Shown here one piece after another: positions 1-7,936 of a DNA stretch of 19,750 nucleotides. Where the stretch lies: positions 1 to 19,750 of the forward strand of contig CAZCXH010000087.1 of assembly GCA_964502525.1 (NCBI GenBank). Reading direction: 5' to 3'. Under the pieces are notes generated by a model. That model searched no databases. It saw nothing but the letters and a program-made list of their open reading frames with translations, and was not told the DNA's origin. Position 1 is the first letter of the stretch. Every line of letters starts with the position of its first letter. A program made the position numbers and the translations under genes. Source of the DNA: DATLYB01 sp964502525 (lineage in GTDB: Bacteria > Bacteroidota > Bacteroidia > Chitinophagales > CAIOSU01).

Positions 1-139
1 TAACAATCCGACCGATTAACCCCTAAAATCAGTCAACCTTTTTTAGGACGACTCAGTTCCTGCGCTCAAAGCAAATTTCTAACAAGGATTTTGAAATATG
101 CCGAAACAACTCAGGTTTTCGAACAATTAGGCTGCAATC
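1..139. other. Left-edge intergenic stretch, no gene seen
   Basis: No plausible coding frame is visible between the window edge and the stop codon of the minus-strand phosphatase gene. It contains a 7-base inverted repeat (CCTAAAA at 22-28, TTTTAGG at 41-47, loop of 12) and the 32-base dispersed repeat listed separately. The stem-loop has no T-run on either side, so it is not a convincing intrinsic terminator. Confidence 0.6.
97..128 (-). repeat. 32-base dispersed repeat, copy 1
   Basis: Read on the minus strand, this stretch is identical over all 32 bases to plus-strand 12923-12954. The match stops abruptly at both ends. The repeat can fold into a small hairpin, CGAAA(A)C / GTTTCG, around the loop CTGAGTT. 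It begins 11 bases after the stop codon of the phosphatase gene and lies in the gene's sense orientation. The second copy is also 3' of a gene, in the same sense, 95 bases after the TonB-receptor stop. Its function is unknown; a mobile or REP-like element or an RNA 3'-end structure are possibilities. Confidence 0.85.
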
Positions 140-2140
140 TTATCGCTTCAAAACCCTGCCTGCAAGCTCCATAGAACCGGACGTGACCTTAATAGTATAA
201 ATACCCGGAATCAGGTCAGCCATTTGGATGCTCTCCATGTTTCCGCTGAACGCAGAAACAAAGGAGGTCATTACCCTTTTTCCAAGAGAATTGTAAACAT
301 CAATTTGCAGATCACCGCTGATCATTTCGGAGAAAATGATTTTTACTTCATCCGTGATAGGATTTGGAAACATTCGCATGCCTCTCACGTCAAGGTCATT
401 GACACCGCTCGTTCCCACAATAACAATATCAGAAAAAGCCGTACAATCATTGCCATCCGTAACTTTCACATAATACACTCCATCCGCATTTGTCTGAAGT
501 TCCGGCTGATCTTCACCGGGCATCAATACGTCATCCCTATACCATTGGTAACCGGCATAATTATCAGGAACACTGAGCACCGCAGCTTGCTGCGTAATTA
601 CAGGAACCACCGGGCTTATCACTACAAGATAAGTTGCGAGTATAGTGTCAGGTCCGCTTCCTGACGAGATAGTGTCATAGTAAGCGCCCGTTGCGGTCTG
701 ATATGCGCCACCTGCAAAGACACTGTCACCGTTGCAAATGGAAACATTCACTTCATTCAAAACAGTATTATAAGGAGTTTTCAGGATGGTGAACTCATCG
801 AGTATCGTCCCAGTGCTGCTCAGATATTTCCCGTCAAGCCGCATCCCGTTTACTTCGAGCATGAATGAGCCATAGCCATCGTCACCGTAGTACATGGCGG
901 GATGGTTAAGCGATGCGCCCTGCTCCCTGCTGCCTGAATTTCCGTTCACCACGTAAACCGTTCCCACATTGATATCCGGACCGGATGTGTATTTCACATA
1001 AGCTTCCCCGAGTGAATATTTGCCGCTTCTGTTCTGAACAACATGAATGCTGGTGTCGAAAGCAGCGGACGTTGGGTACTGCGAACCGTAAAAACCTTTC
1101 AATAAATATGATCTTTCATAAACATGGCTGTGACCGCACAGCACGATGTCAACGCCATGCTGCTCGAATATCGGAGTATAGTTGTCGCGCATCGCCTTCA
1201 TATAAAACTCCCAGAGATTATCCGAATGGTGAGAACCGTCTGTATAAGGCGGCTGATGAAAATATACGATCACCCAGGGGAGCGCATTAGCCGTTAAATC
1301 ATTGACCAGCCACTGACGCACGGGAGATCCATTGAAATTGCTTGCAGAGAAAACTCCGTTCCAGTCGTGGCTGCCGACCAGCGAGCCAAGTTCTGTATTC
1401 AACGAAATGAAATGGACATTGCCATAGTCAAACGAATAATACAACTCGTAGTTTGAAGCAACTCCGCCTGCTTCTCCATTTTTAGGAACGTCAATAATAC
1501 TATAATACGGACCAGAATGAACTGCCGGATCGGTGCTGCATGGAATAGGGCAAACGCTGTTGTAGTCATGATTTCCCGGAGCCGAATAGAAAGGCATGTG
1601 CTTCATGATGTCTTTATAAACATCAAACACCTTGGTTTGATACTCCGCATCTGTCCCGTTGTCATACGCGCAATCGCCCAGCCAGAGCCACATGTCAATG
1701 TGGTTGCTCCCGGTGTATGACGCGCATGAATTCATCACATCCAACTGCCCCTGGTTGGCTTTGCCGAAATCACCGATAGCCCAGAACCGGTAAGGCTGAA
1801 CCGTTCCGGAAGCGGGTGCGGTTTTAAAGTAATGCAGCGAATCAGGACCGCTCAAGATCTGCGAGGTTGTTCCAATGGAGTAGTAATAAGTGGTGTAAGG
1901 TTGCAAGCCGGTTAGCTCCACCGTATGCTCCGTAACGCTTGCGGCAACATCCTCCGTCAGATTCAGATTTCCCGGAGTGATTCCATAGCTCACTCGGCTG
2001 TCGGTGGCAACGTCCGTGCGCCACTTCACCTTGATGCCGGTTGGAGTGAGCGATTGAAGATAAGGACCGCGCGTAACGGTTTGAGCGAGGGTTGTAAACA
2101 CAACAAAGGTTGCAGAAAAAACAAGGGCATATTTTCTCAT
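140..2140 (-). CDS. Secreted purple acid phosphatase-like metallophosphoesterase with T9SS type A tail
   Basis: This 666-residue protein should hydrolyse phosphate monoesters, or a related substrate, outside the cell. Residues 1-19 form a signal peptide. Residues about 21-108 are the fibronectin-III-like domain found at the front of purple acid phosphatases. The catalytic domain (about 115-450) shows all seven expected metal ligands: D124 (GDFG), D156 and Y159 (GDCAYD), N190 in GNHD, H295 (YFHQPPY), and H337 and H339 (GHSHVYER). The Tyr is the charge-transfer ligand that separates purple acid phosphatases from other metallophosphatases. A short linker domain (about 460-510) and an Ig-like segment (about 515-575) follow. 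The last about 80 residues (MFPNPITDEV onward) are a T9SS type A sorting domain, so it is probably exported across the outer membrane and anchored or released. The ATG at 2138-2140 directly precedes the signal peptide. The physiological substrate is unknown. Confidence 0.9.
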   Translation of the reverse strand: MRKYALVFSATFVVFTTLAQTVTRGPYLQSLTPTGIKVKWRTDVATDSRVSYGITPGNLNLTEDVAASVTEHTVELTGLQPYTTYYYSIGTTSQILSGPDSLHYFKTAPASGTVQPYRFWAIGDFGKANQGQLDVMNSCASYTGSNHIDMWLWLGDCAYDNGTDAEYQTKVFDVYKDIMKHMPFYSAPGNHDYNSVCPIPCSTDPAVHSGPYYSIIDVPKNGEAGGVASNYELYYSFDYGNVHFISLNTELGSLVGSHDWNGVFSASNFNGSPVRQWLVNDLTANALPWVIVYFHQPPYTDGSHHSDNLWEFYMKAMRDNYTPIFEQHGVDIVLCGHSHVYERSYLLKGFYGSQYPTSAAFDTSIHVVQNRSGKYSLGEAYVKYTSGPDINVGTVYVVNGNSGSREQGASLNHPAMYYGDDGYGSFMLEVNGMRLDGKYLSSTGTILDEFTILKTPYNTVLNEVNVSICNGDSVFAGGAYQTATGAYYDTISSGSGPDTILATYLVVISPVVPVITQQAAVLSVPDNYAGYQWYRDDVLMPGEDQPELQTNADGVYYVKVTDGNDCTAFSDIVIVGTSGVNDLDVRGMRMFPNPITDEVKIIFSEMISGDLQIDVYNSLGKRVMTSFVSAFSGNMESIQMADLIPGIYTIKVTSGSMELAGRVLKR

Positions 2141-2163
2141 GTCGGGATTTTGATTAATTAAAA

Positions 2164-2254
2164 GGTAGTTCTTAAATTACTCTCTCTCGCCTCGACCTCC
2201 TCCGGAAAGGAGAAGAAGCAGGCGGAAGCATTATCAGAACAGCCTTAAAGTTAC
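2164..2254 (-). repeat. Palindromic MITE-like repeat, copy A (diverged)
   Basis: About 91 bases filling the gap between divergent genes. It has the same architecture as the copy at 8854-8938, but inverted. The outer ends carry AGTTCTTAAATT on the left and CCTTAAAGTTAC on the right, which are imperfect inverted repeats. The core reads CGCCTCGACC, then CTCCGGAAAGGAG. Aligned with the reverse complement of copy B, the CGCCTC block and the CTCC/GGAG hairpin line up. It is clearly decayed, so kinship rests on overall layout rather than high identity. Its right edge abuts the ATG at 2258, one reason not to use that ATG as a gene start. Confidence 0.6.
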
Positions 2255-2368
2255 AATATGCGGTTAAATTTTTTGTCGTCCGGGGGAACAAACCGGATTC
2301 ATCCGGGCTTATCAATAAGCATTTTGCTTCGTACGGCTTCTTCTTCCCCAGCCATAAGTTGGAAAAGC

Positions 2369-3469
2369 ATGAAGATCATGAAGGTAACATTTCATCAATG
2401 CAACACCGATAAGCCGCTGAATCGCGAGTGCTGGCTCTCTGCTGGAGCCGGCTGCCTGTCCGGAAAAATCCTGCTCATCGCGTTTGCCGCTATTCTTTAC
2501 AGCGGATGTCAATTGGAGGAAATGGATGTGATACCGATGTCAGGATACTGCCAGCCGGACGTGGATTCATTCCGGGCCGATTACCCGTGGTTCCCGCTCG
2601 ATAATGCGCCTCCCCTGAAGTTAACGGCAGCGGGCCAAATCAAACAAATCAATGACACTGCTGCGGCTAAGGGATGGACGGCTGCGAATAATCTCATCGG
2701 GATATTGGATTTGCATTGCTCCCGCGCGTATTCATTTTGCCCCCGGGGAGAGTTTGATTCCGTTCAGCACCAGTTGTGGAGCGCTATGAACATCGTGCAA
2801 ATGGTGGCAGAAGTCAACCGCGTGGACGAAGAAGAATCTATCGGTTATTACCGTGGAAGTACATTCAACAGGTGGCTGGCCTCTTCGGGCGCAACCGGTG
2901 GGCAGGCAGTGCTCGATCATATTGAGGATAAAGGATTTACAAGAAATTTAATGAACTGGTGGATGATAACGCCTAATACGAACCATCCTGCCGTGCAGTC
3001 ATTTCTTGATTCATTGATCCCCCCGGCAGCCTCAACTGCCAAAGCTCCCGGGATAGCCTGCGGAGGAATTACAAGGTTCAATAACATGCTTTTGAATGCC
3101 AATTATTATGGGATTTATACAGCAGATTTGAATTTTGGGGATGAGGGGTTGACTCATACGGTTTCACTTTGGCAAATCAATAATTCAATATTATACTATG
3201 ATGCCCTGAACGGGCTGACGCTCGCAAAACCTAACGGGGATACCATTGACTTCAGGAGCGCCTTCGAACATATCTATCACGGGCGCTATGACTCGGTGGA
3301 GTTCAGAATATTGCCGCAATATTTTGGGCCGGACTATGCGATGACCAGCGCGGCAGAACTGAGGGGGTTAATTACTGACCTGAATCTCGATTATACGAGC
3401 ATGTTGCAGGGATGGCAAGCCTATAATTTCAATTATTCCTTTGACAGCAGTTGGTTTTGCAGGCAATAA
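2369..3469 (+). CDS. Unrecognised lipoprotein with possible transglutaminase-like Cys-His-Asp core
   Basis: I do not recognise the family. From the ATG at 2369 the protein has 366 residues. An open frame continues upstream to an ATG at 2258, but that codon touches a dispersed repeat and gives an implausible N-terminus; 2378 is another possible start. A hydrophobic stretch ILLIAFAAILYSGC ends in a lipobox with Cys47, so it is probably a lipoprotein, although the leader before the hydrophobic core is unusually long (about 31 residues). Residues about 225-280 contain ACGGITRF (Cys231), LTHTVSLW (His263) and LYYDALNG (Asp278). This order and spacing resemble the catalytic core of transglutaminase/papain-like folds, and the unknown protein at 9011-10000 has the same pattern. 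The assignment is inference; the rest of the chain, including Trp-rich NWWM, has no recognised motif. Confidence 0.75.
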   Translation: MKIMKVTFHQCNTDKPLNRECWLSAGAGCLSGKILLIAFAAILYSGCQLEEMDVIPMSGYCQPDVDSFRADYPWFPLDNAPPLKLTAAGQIKQINDTAAAKGWTAANNLIGILDLHCSRAYSFCPRGEFDSVQHQLWSAMNIVQMVAEVNRVDEEESIGYYRGSTFNRWLASSGATGGQAVLDHIEDKGFTRNLMNWWMITPNTNHPAVQSFLDSLIPPAASTAKAPGIACGGITRFNNMLLNANYYGIYTADLNFGDEGLTHTVSLWQINNSILYYDALNGLTLAKPNGDTIDFRSAFEHIYHGRYDSVEFRILPQYFGPDYAMTSAAELRGLITDLNLDYTSMLQGWQAYNFNYSFDSSWFCRQ

Positions 3470-3519
3470 GAATATGCTTGCCTGCCGCGCCCGGCTCCCG
3501 TTTCTTGAATGTTCCGCCT

Positions 3520-3527
3520 TATCTTTG
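3520..3527 (+). promoter_or_regulatory. Bacteroidota -7 promoter element for the hydrolase gene
   Basis: TATCTTTG matches the TAnnTTTG -7 consensus exactly. Transcription would start near 3534, leaving a leader of about 17 bases before the ATG at 3551. This argues against the upstream ATG at 3509, which lies before the element. No well-spaced TTTG -33 element is evident; the nearest TTG (3505-3507) is only 12 bases away. Confidence 0.55.
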
Positions 3528-3550
3528 CCGTCCTCAATCCTGAGTTTATC

Positions 3551-4834
3551 ATGAAATTCCTTTTCACTTTCATCACGGTATTGTTCTGCCTGTTAGCTCA
3601 CGCTCAAAAGCCTTACCTGGTGAGTTACCGCCTTGTTAAATCACACACCAAGGAAACTCTTAATGCATTATGGAAGGAGAAGAACATTCCGAAAATCGTC
3701 ATGCCTGTGAAGAACGGGGTGGATATTTATGAAATCATTTACCATGTGCAGTGGATTGACAGCACCTGGCGCACCGCTTCCGGCATTTACTATGCGCCCA
3801 AAGTGGATGAAGCGGTCCCTTATTTCATGTTCGGCCATGGCACGCAAATAGAAAAACACCGTGAAATCACGGATGATGATTCACAGCAAAACATCTGCCT
3901 GATATTCGCCACTGACGGGTATGCCGCGATGTTCCCCGATTATTATGGCATCGGCAAGGGAGAAGGGAAACACCTCTACCAGCATGCCTGGTCAGAAGCC
4001 TACTCATTCATCTACATGCTTTATGCCATAGATGAACTGAACAAAACGCTTGGCATCAAACACAATGGGCAACTGTTCCTCACCGGCTATTCGCAGGGCG
4101 GCCACGCTTCCATGGCCGCACACAAATATATCCAGGAGTTGAACGATCCGCGCTTCCGGGTAACCGCGTCTTCGCCAATGAGCGGTGCTTATGACATGAC
4201 GGGAGAGCAGGAAAAGTATATGTTCAAGGAATATCCAAAACCTTTTTACCTGCCCTATCTTTTCCTGTCATATCAGGAAGCCTATGGCATACTTAAAACA
4301 GATGATCCCTATTCAGTGTTCAGATCCCCCTTTGACACGCTGCTCCCTCTTTTCTTTGAGCGCAACGATCATAGATCACTTTATGACCTGAACAAACTGA
4401 TGCCGAAAATTCCCAGCGACATAGTGAAGGACAGCCTGATAAAGGAATACAAAAGCAACCCTGATTTTGAATTTACAAGGCGGCTGTGTGAAAATAATCT
4501 GACGTGTTGGAAACCCGAGGCTCCCATGCAACTTTGCTATTGCAAGGGCGATCGCGAGGTGAATTATAAAAATTCCGAAGTGGCATACAGCGACATGAAA
4601 TCATTAGGCGCGGAGCATATTAAGCTGAACAACCTCAGCGACCATCTTGACCACAACACCTGTGCTGCGTTTGCCGTGCTGTCAACCAAATATTTCTTTG
4701 ACCGCTATAAGGACAAAGGTAAAAATCCCAAGATGAAAGATTTGCCGCGGTTCAAGAAATTTCTGGTGGGCTTTGTGAAAAGAAAAGAGGAGAAGAAATA
4801 TTTGAAGGAAGGGAAGGATAATGCCTACTTCTGA
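3551..4834 (+). CDS. Secreted alpha/beta-hydrolase (lipase/esterase or peptidase-like)
   Basis: A 427-residue exported hydrolase. Residues 1-18 form a clear signal peptide ending AHA-Q. The alpha/beta-hydrolase fold is shown by the HGT oxyanion-loop motif (FGHGT, about 94-98), the nucleophile elbow GYSQGG with Ser181, a likely acid Asp334 in CKGDREVNY, and a catalytic His among SDHLDH (365 or 368). The segment PDYYGIGKGEG before the nucleophile resembles secretory lipases and related tripeptidyl/prolyl-type hydrolases, so an ester or peptide substrate is possible. The C-terminal about 35 residues are Lys-rich. The start at 3551 is preferred because it directly precedes the signal peptide and a -7 element lies just upstream. 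A strong terminator closes the gene, so it is probably a single-gene transcript. Substrate specificity cannot be read from the sequence. Confidence 0.85.
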   Translation: MKFLFTFITVLFCLLAHAQKPYLVSYRLVKSHTKETLNALWKEKNIPKIVMPVKNGVDIYEIIYHVQWIDSTWRTASGIYYAPKVDEAVPYFMFGHGTQIEKHREITDDDSQQNICLIFATDGYAAMFPDYYGIGKGEGKHLYQHAWSEAYSFIYMLYAIDELNKTLGIKHNGQLFLTGYSQGGHASMAAHKYIQELNDPRFRVTASSPMSGAYDMTGEQEKYMFKEYPKPFYLPYLFLSYQEAYGILKTDDPYSVFRSPFDTLLPLFFERNDHRSLYDLNKLMPKIPSDIVKDSLIKEYKSNPDFEFTRRLCENNLTCWKPEAPMQLCYCKGDREVNYKNSEVAYSDMKSLGAEHIKLNNLSDHLDHNTCAAFAVLSTKYFFDRYKDKGKNPKMKDLPRFKKFLVGFVKRKEEKKYLKEGKDNAYF

Positions 4835-4857
4835 CCGGAAGAAAATTTCCGGTTTTT
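4834..4857 (+). terminator. Intrinsic terminator of the alpha/beta-hydrolase gene
   Basis: A perfect 7-base-pair stem, ACCGGAA (4834-4840) with TTCCGGT (4847-4853), has a 6-base loop and is followed by a run of T. It starts at the last base of the TGA stop codon. It separates this gene from the acylase gene downstream. Confidence 0.85.
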
Positions 4858-4943
4858 GGCTGATAGCACACAACCATTTTTGACTTTTATCAATCTTAAA
4901 CGGGAAATTCCTTGTCTGGCCGATTATCAAAACCAACTTATTG

Positions 4944-7166
4944 ATGTCCTGTAAATCAACACCTACCGCGATTTCTTTGCTTTTTGCTGCCATCATCTCC
5001 TGCACAGCGCAAGAAAAGTATGAATTCAATCATCCGGTTAACCCGTCCAATGTCACGATCGTGCGCGATTCATTCGGGGTACCGCACATTTTTGCAAAAA
5101 CGGATGCAGAAGTTGCTTACGGTTTGGCATGGTCGAATGCGGAAGATGGCTTTGAGCCGATGCAGGAGTCGCTGCTGCTGGGAAAAGGGATGTCTGGCAG
5201 GATGAAAGGCAAGGATGGCGCGATGATTGATTTTTTCGGTCATGCAATTGGCGCAAAGGACATTGTAAAAGACCGCTTCTACCAGGATCTAACTCCTGAA
5301 TATATCCGCTACCTCGAAGGCTACTGCCAGGGACTCAACGACTTCGCAAAGAAGCATCCTGAGCGGGTCGCGCTGAAAAAAGCATTTCCGGTGACACCGA
5401 AAGACATCATGCAGGCTTACGTCATTACCTTTTCTGCGCTAACGGGTGTGGCTGACAAAGTGGGTGATGCGGTGAGCGGAAAATATGACAAGGATTGGGA
5501 GAAGATGTTCGGCAGCAAAGAGGACAAGAATGCTCCGAATCCCAAGCGCAAAGAACAAAGAGAAAGGCACGACAACACAGCAAAGGCGTCAGCTCCGTAT
5601 AATCCATATCCCAACCAATTCGGCATCGGCAGCAACGCTTTCGCAATGAACCACAACCTTACCGCTGATGGCAATACTTATCTCTGCATCAATCCGCACA
5701 TGCTGGTGGACGGACCCCTCTCATTTTATGAAGCCCACCTCTGCAGCGAGGAAGGACTGAACATCACAGGAGCGCTATTCCAGGGCGGCACCTGCGTATT
5801 TATGGGCAACAATCATAATATCGGCTGGACGCACACCTTCAATCACTTCGATGGCGTGGATGTTTACGCTCTGAACATGCGCGATAAAAACAAACTTGAA
5901 TATGAACTGGACGGCAAGTATTACAAGCTGGAAGAACGCCCGGTGTGGCTGAAGGTGAAAATCAAACCCTGGCTGTTCCCCATTCCGGTGAAGAAAACAA
6001 CGTACTGGAGCGAGCACTTCGGATCGGTGCTGAAATCGAAGGGCGGCAAGTTCTTTGCCGTTCGCAGTCTTGCATACATGAACATCCTTTCAGGCCAACA
6101 GTTCTATTACATGGACAAAGCGCAGAATTTCGAAGAATTCAGGAAAGCGCTCGATATGCAGGGGCTGGCCATGTTTAATGTTATCTATGCGGACAAGGAA
6201 GGAAATATCTATTACGTGCATAACGGTCTCTTCCCGGACCGCAAGGTTGAATATAACTGGGAAGGCTTGGTGCCGGGCAACAATTCAAAATATATATGGC
6301 AAAAGGCTCTGCCGATTGACAGCCTCCCGAATGCGCTGAATCCGGACTGCGGCTATGTGTTCAACACCAACAACACTCCTTTTAATGCAACTTGCTACGG
6401 TGAGAACGACAACCCTGGCAGGCTGCCGGCATGTGTTGACGGCAGACCCTGCGACAACAACCGCTCCATGCGTTTCATGGAATTGGTCAATGCAAAGCCG
6501 TCATTTACTTTCGATGACTTCAAAAAAATCAAATTTGATTACACCTGGCCGCAGACCAGTGAATTCCAGCACTCGGTGAGGGGGCTTTATGACATCAGCG
6601 CAGAAGAATATCCGCACATAGCCGATGTCATCGCCATTGTAAAATCATGGAACAAAGTGTGCGACACAACAAGCATTGGCGCCACTGTTTTCGGATTAAT
6701 GATGCGCGACCTCCTGAAAGCAGGCGGTGACGATATCGAATTCACCATGGGGGTTGGCGCGCTTGCCAGGGAAGATTTCGTCAAAGCCTATGAGAATGCC
6801 AGGGCGCATCTGCTTCAGTATTTCGGGACGGTGAATGTTCCACTTGGCAGGTTGCAGCGCTATGTGAAAGGAGGAAAGGATTATGCGATCCCGGGATATC
6901 CTGATGCGCTGATGGCAAATTACCCTCAAAAGCCATATAAAGACGGAATGTATCAGTTGGAGTACGGAGATACTTACATTCAGTTTGTAAAATTCACACC
7001 GCAGGGTGCTGAAACGATCGAGTCGCTGCTGCCCTATAATGCATCCGCTATGGCATCGGAATATATAGACCAGACGCGCCTGTATCAAAACCTGCAGACG
7101 AAAACCGCCAGCCTTGAAAAAGAAGAAGTGCTGAAAAAGGCGATGAAGGTGTATCAGCCGAAGTAA
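4944..7166 (+). CDS. Penicillin/acyl-homoserine-lactone acylase family protein (S45 Ntn hydrolase)
   Basis: A 740-residue N-terminal-nucleophile amidase precursor that cleaves N-acyl groups; family members act on penicillins, acyl-homoserine lactones or other acylamides. The leader AAIISC fits a lipobox (Cys20), so it is an exported, possibly lipid-anchored protein. The alpha region contains NVTIVRDSFGVPHIFA, typical of the family. Autocleavage is expected before Ser230 in FGIGSNAFAM (codon at 5631); upstream is a charged linker, about 175-225, that would be removed. The beta chain keeps NPHMLVDGPLSFYEAHL and the N-T-N-N-T-P motif near 474-479, where the family has its oxyanion-hole Asn. The TTG at 4941 directly precedes the ATG at 4944; I use the ATG. 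The 3' end overlaps the convergent pyrophosphohydrolase gene by 13 bases. Quorum-signal quenching or cell-wall/antibiotic amide hydrolysis are both possible. Confidence 0.9.
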   Translation: MSCKSTPTAISLLFAAIISCTAQEKYEFNHPVNPSNVTIVRDSFGVPHIFAKTDAEVAYGLAWSNAEDGFEPMQESLLLGKGMSGRMKGKDGAMIDFFGHAIGAKDIVKDRFYQDLTPEYIRYLEGYCQGLNDFAKKHPERVALKKAFPVTPKDIMQAYVITFSALTGVADKVGDAVSGKYDKDWEKMFGSKEDKNAPNPKRKEQRERHDNTAKASAPYNPYPNQFGIGSNAFAMNHNLTADGNTYLCINPHMLVDGPLSFYEAHLCSEEGLNITGALFQGGTCVFMGNNHNIGWTHTFNHFDGVDVYALNMRDKNKLEYELDGKYYKLEERPVWLKVKIKPWLFPIPVKKTTYWSEHFGSVLKSKGGKFFAVRSLAYMNILSGQQFYYMDKAQNFEEFRKALDMQGLAMFNVIYADKEGNIYYVHNGLFPDRKVEYNWEGLVPGNNSKYIWQKALPIDSLPNALNPDCGYVFNTNNTPFNATCYGENDNPGRLPACVDGRPCDNNRSMRFMELVNAKPSFTFDDFKKIKFDYTWPQTSEFQHSVRGLYDISAEEYPHIADVIAIVKSWNKVCDTTSIGATVFGLMMRDLLKAGGDDIEFTMGVGALAREDFVKAYENARAHLLQYFGTVNVPLGRLQRYVKGGKDYAIPGYPDALMANYPQKPYKDGMYQLEYGDTYIQFVKFTPQGAETIESLLPYNASAMASEYIDQTRLYQNLQTKTASLEKEEVLKKAMKVYQPK

Positions 7167-7654
7167 ACAACGGCATCTATGTTTTCTCCTTTAAGCACCT
7201 TGTCAAGATCAGCAGGCGAGTAGTTGACTGATTTCACGGTTTTGTTATCCGTAGCCCGATAAACAAGATACTTCCCGCCAATCTCCCGGTAATAACACTC
7301 GGTGTTGTGCACCCTTTGATAATGCTCTGCGGTTTCTTCCGCTTCCTTCCTCGTCCGGCAGGCTTTGCTCATGTTGGAGCGCTGCACTTCATCAAATAAC
7401 TCCTTGAACCTGTCGCCAAGCCCGAATTCCAATACCGCCCCGGAAAGCACGTACTGAAGGTCGCATAACGCATCCGCGACACCTTTGATATCTTTGTTAT
7501 TTACCGCGTATTCAAGTTCTCCAAGTTCCTCCTTGAGCAGTGAGAGCCTCAGCCTGCACCGTTCATCCGAGGGTATAGCCGGTTCACGCAAAACCGGGTG
7601 CTGAAACGTGCGATGAAATTCCGCCACGCTGTTGAGGGCATTAGGTTCTTTCAT
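7154..7654 (-). CDS. MazG/PRA-PH-like nucleoside triphosphate pyrophosphohydrolase family protein
   Basis: A 166-residue cytosolic protein, with no signal peptide or membrane segment. Residues about 8-90 look like the all-alpha NTP pyrophosphohydrolase fold shared by MazG, HisE-type phosphoribosyl-ATP pyrophosphatase and DR2231-like enzymes. The Mg-binding acidic residues are visible as EELGE (E42, E43, E46) followed by DALCDLQYVLSG (D61, D65). Enzymes of this class hydrolyse (d)NTPs or related nucleotides to monophosphate and pyrophosphate, often as housecleaning. The C-terminal half (about 100-166, rich in Tyr, Lys and Glu) is an extra region whose function I do not recognise. His-pathway use is unlikely, since no his genes are nearby. 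The gene converges on the acylase gene with a 13-base overlap of the coding ends. Confidence 0.8.
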   Translation of the reverse strand: MKEPNALNSVAEFHRTFQHPVLREPAIPSDERCRLRLSLLKEELGELEYAVNNKDIKGVADALCDLQYVLSGAVLEFGLGDRFKELFDEVQRSNMSKACRTRKEAEETAEHYQRVHNTECYYREIGGKYLVYRATDNKTVKSVNYSPADLDKVLKGENIDAVVYFG

Positions 7655-7936
7655 AGGGATTTACATATTTCAGGTAAAGAAAAAACATACGCGCTTCAAT
7701 GAACAGGGGAGTTAATAACAAGGTGTGGGTGGGAAGTCCACATATTTGGGGTATCGTCTTTTCTGGAGCCTCTGTAAAAAAACCATCGGATGATCACTCC
7801 ATAAAGATCATGCAATATGTATTTTTCTTATATCGTTCTTTCCCTGATTTTATTGGAGGGGGCAAGCGTGTCTGAGGTTATCATTTCTGCCGGAATTCGT
7901 CCCCCCGCCCTACGCGAATCAATCCGCAAGGGAAGG
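7655..7936. other. 282-base gap between two minus-strand genes, no gene seen
   Basis: No convincing start-to-stop frame is present. The right part (about 7855-7918) has G-runs and C-runs facing each other, and a loose inverted repeat made of GAATTCGT (7894-7901) and ACGCGAATC around a CCCCCCGCCC tract. On the minus strand one frame stays open for about 40 codons without a start codon, which could be a gene remnant or chance. I see no recognised element. Confidence 0.4.

Noticed and set aside
2258..2368. Longer N-terminus for the unknown lipoprotein from the ATG at 2258
   Set aside because: The ATG abuts a dispersed palindromic repeat and the extra 37 residues do not resemble a leader; the ATG at 2369 is closer to the lipoprotein signal.
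3509..3550. Start of the alpha/beta hydrolase at 3509
   Set aside because: A TATCTTTG -7 element lies inside this stretch and the signal peptide begins exactly at the ATG at 3551.
4682..5029. 115-residue minus-strand open frame across the hydrolase-acylase junction
   Set aside because: It overlaps two well-supported genes and runs through the intrinsic terminator; no domain is visible.
6696..7088. 130-residue open frame on the minus strand
   Set aside because: It lies wholly inside the acylase gene, has no recognisable domain and no start context; a shadow frame.
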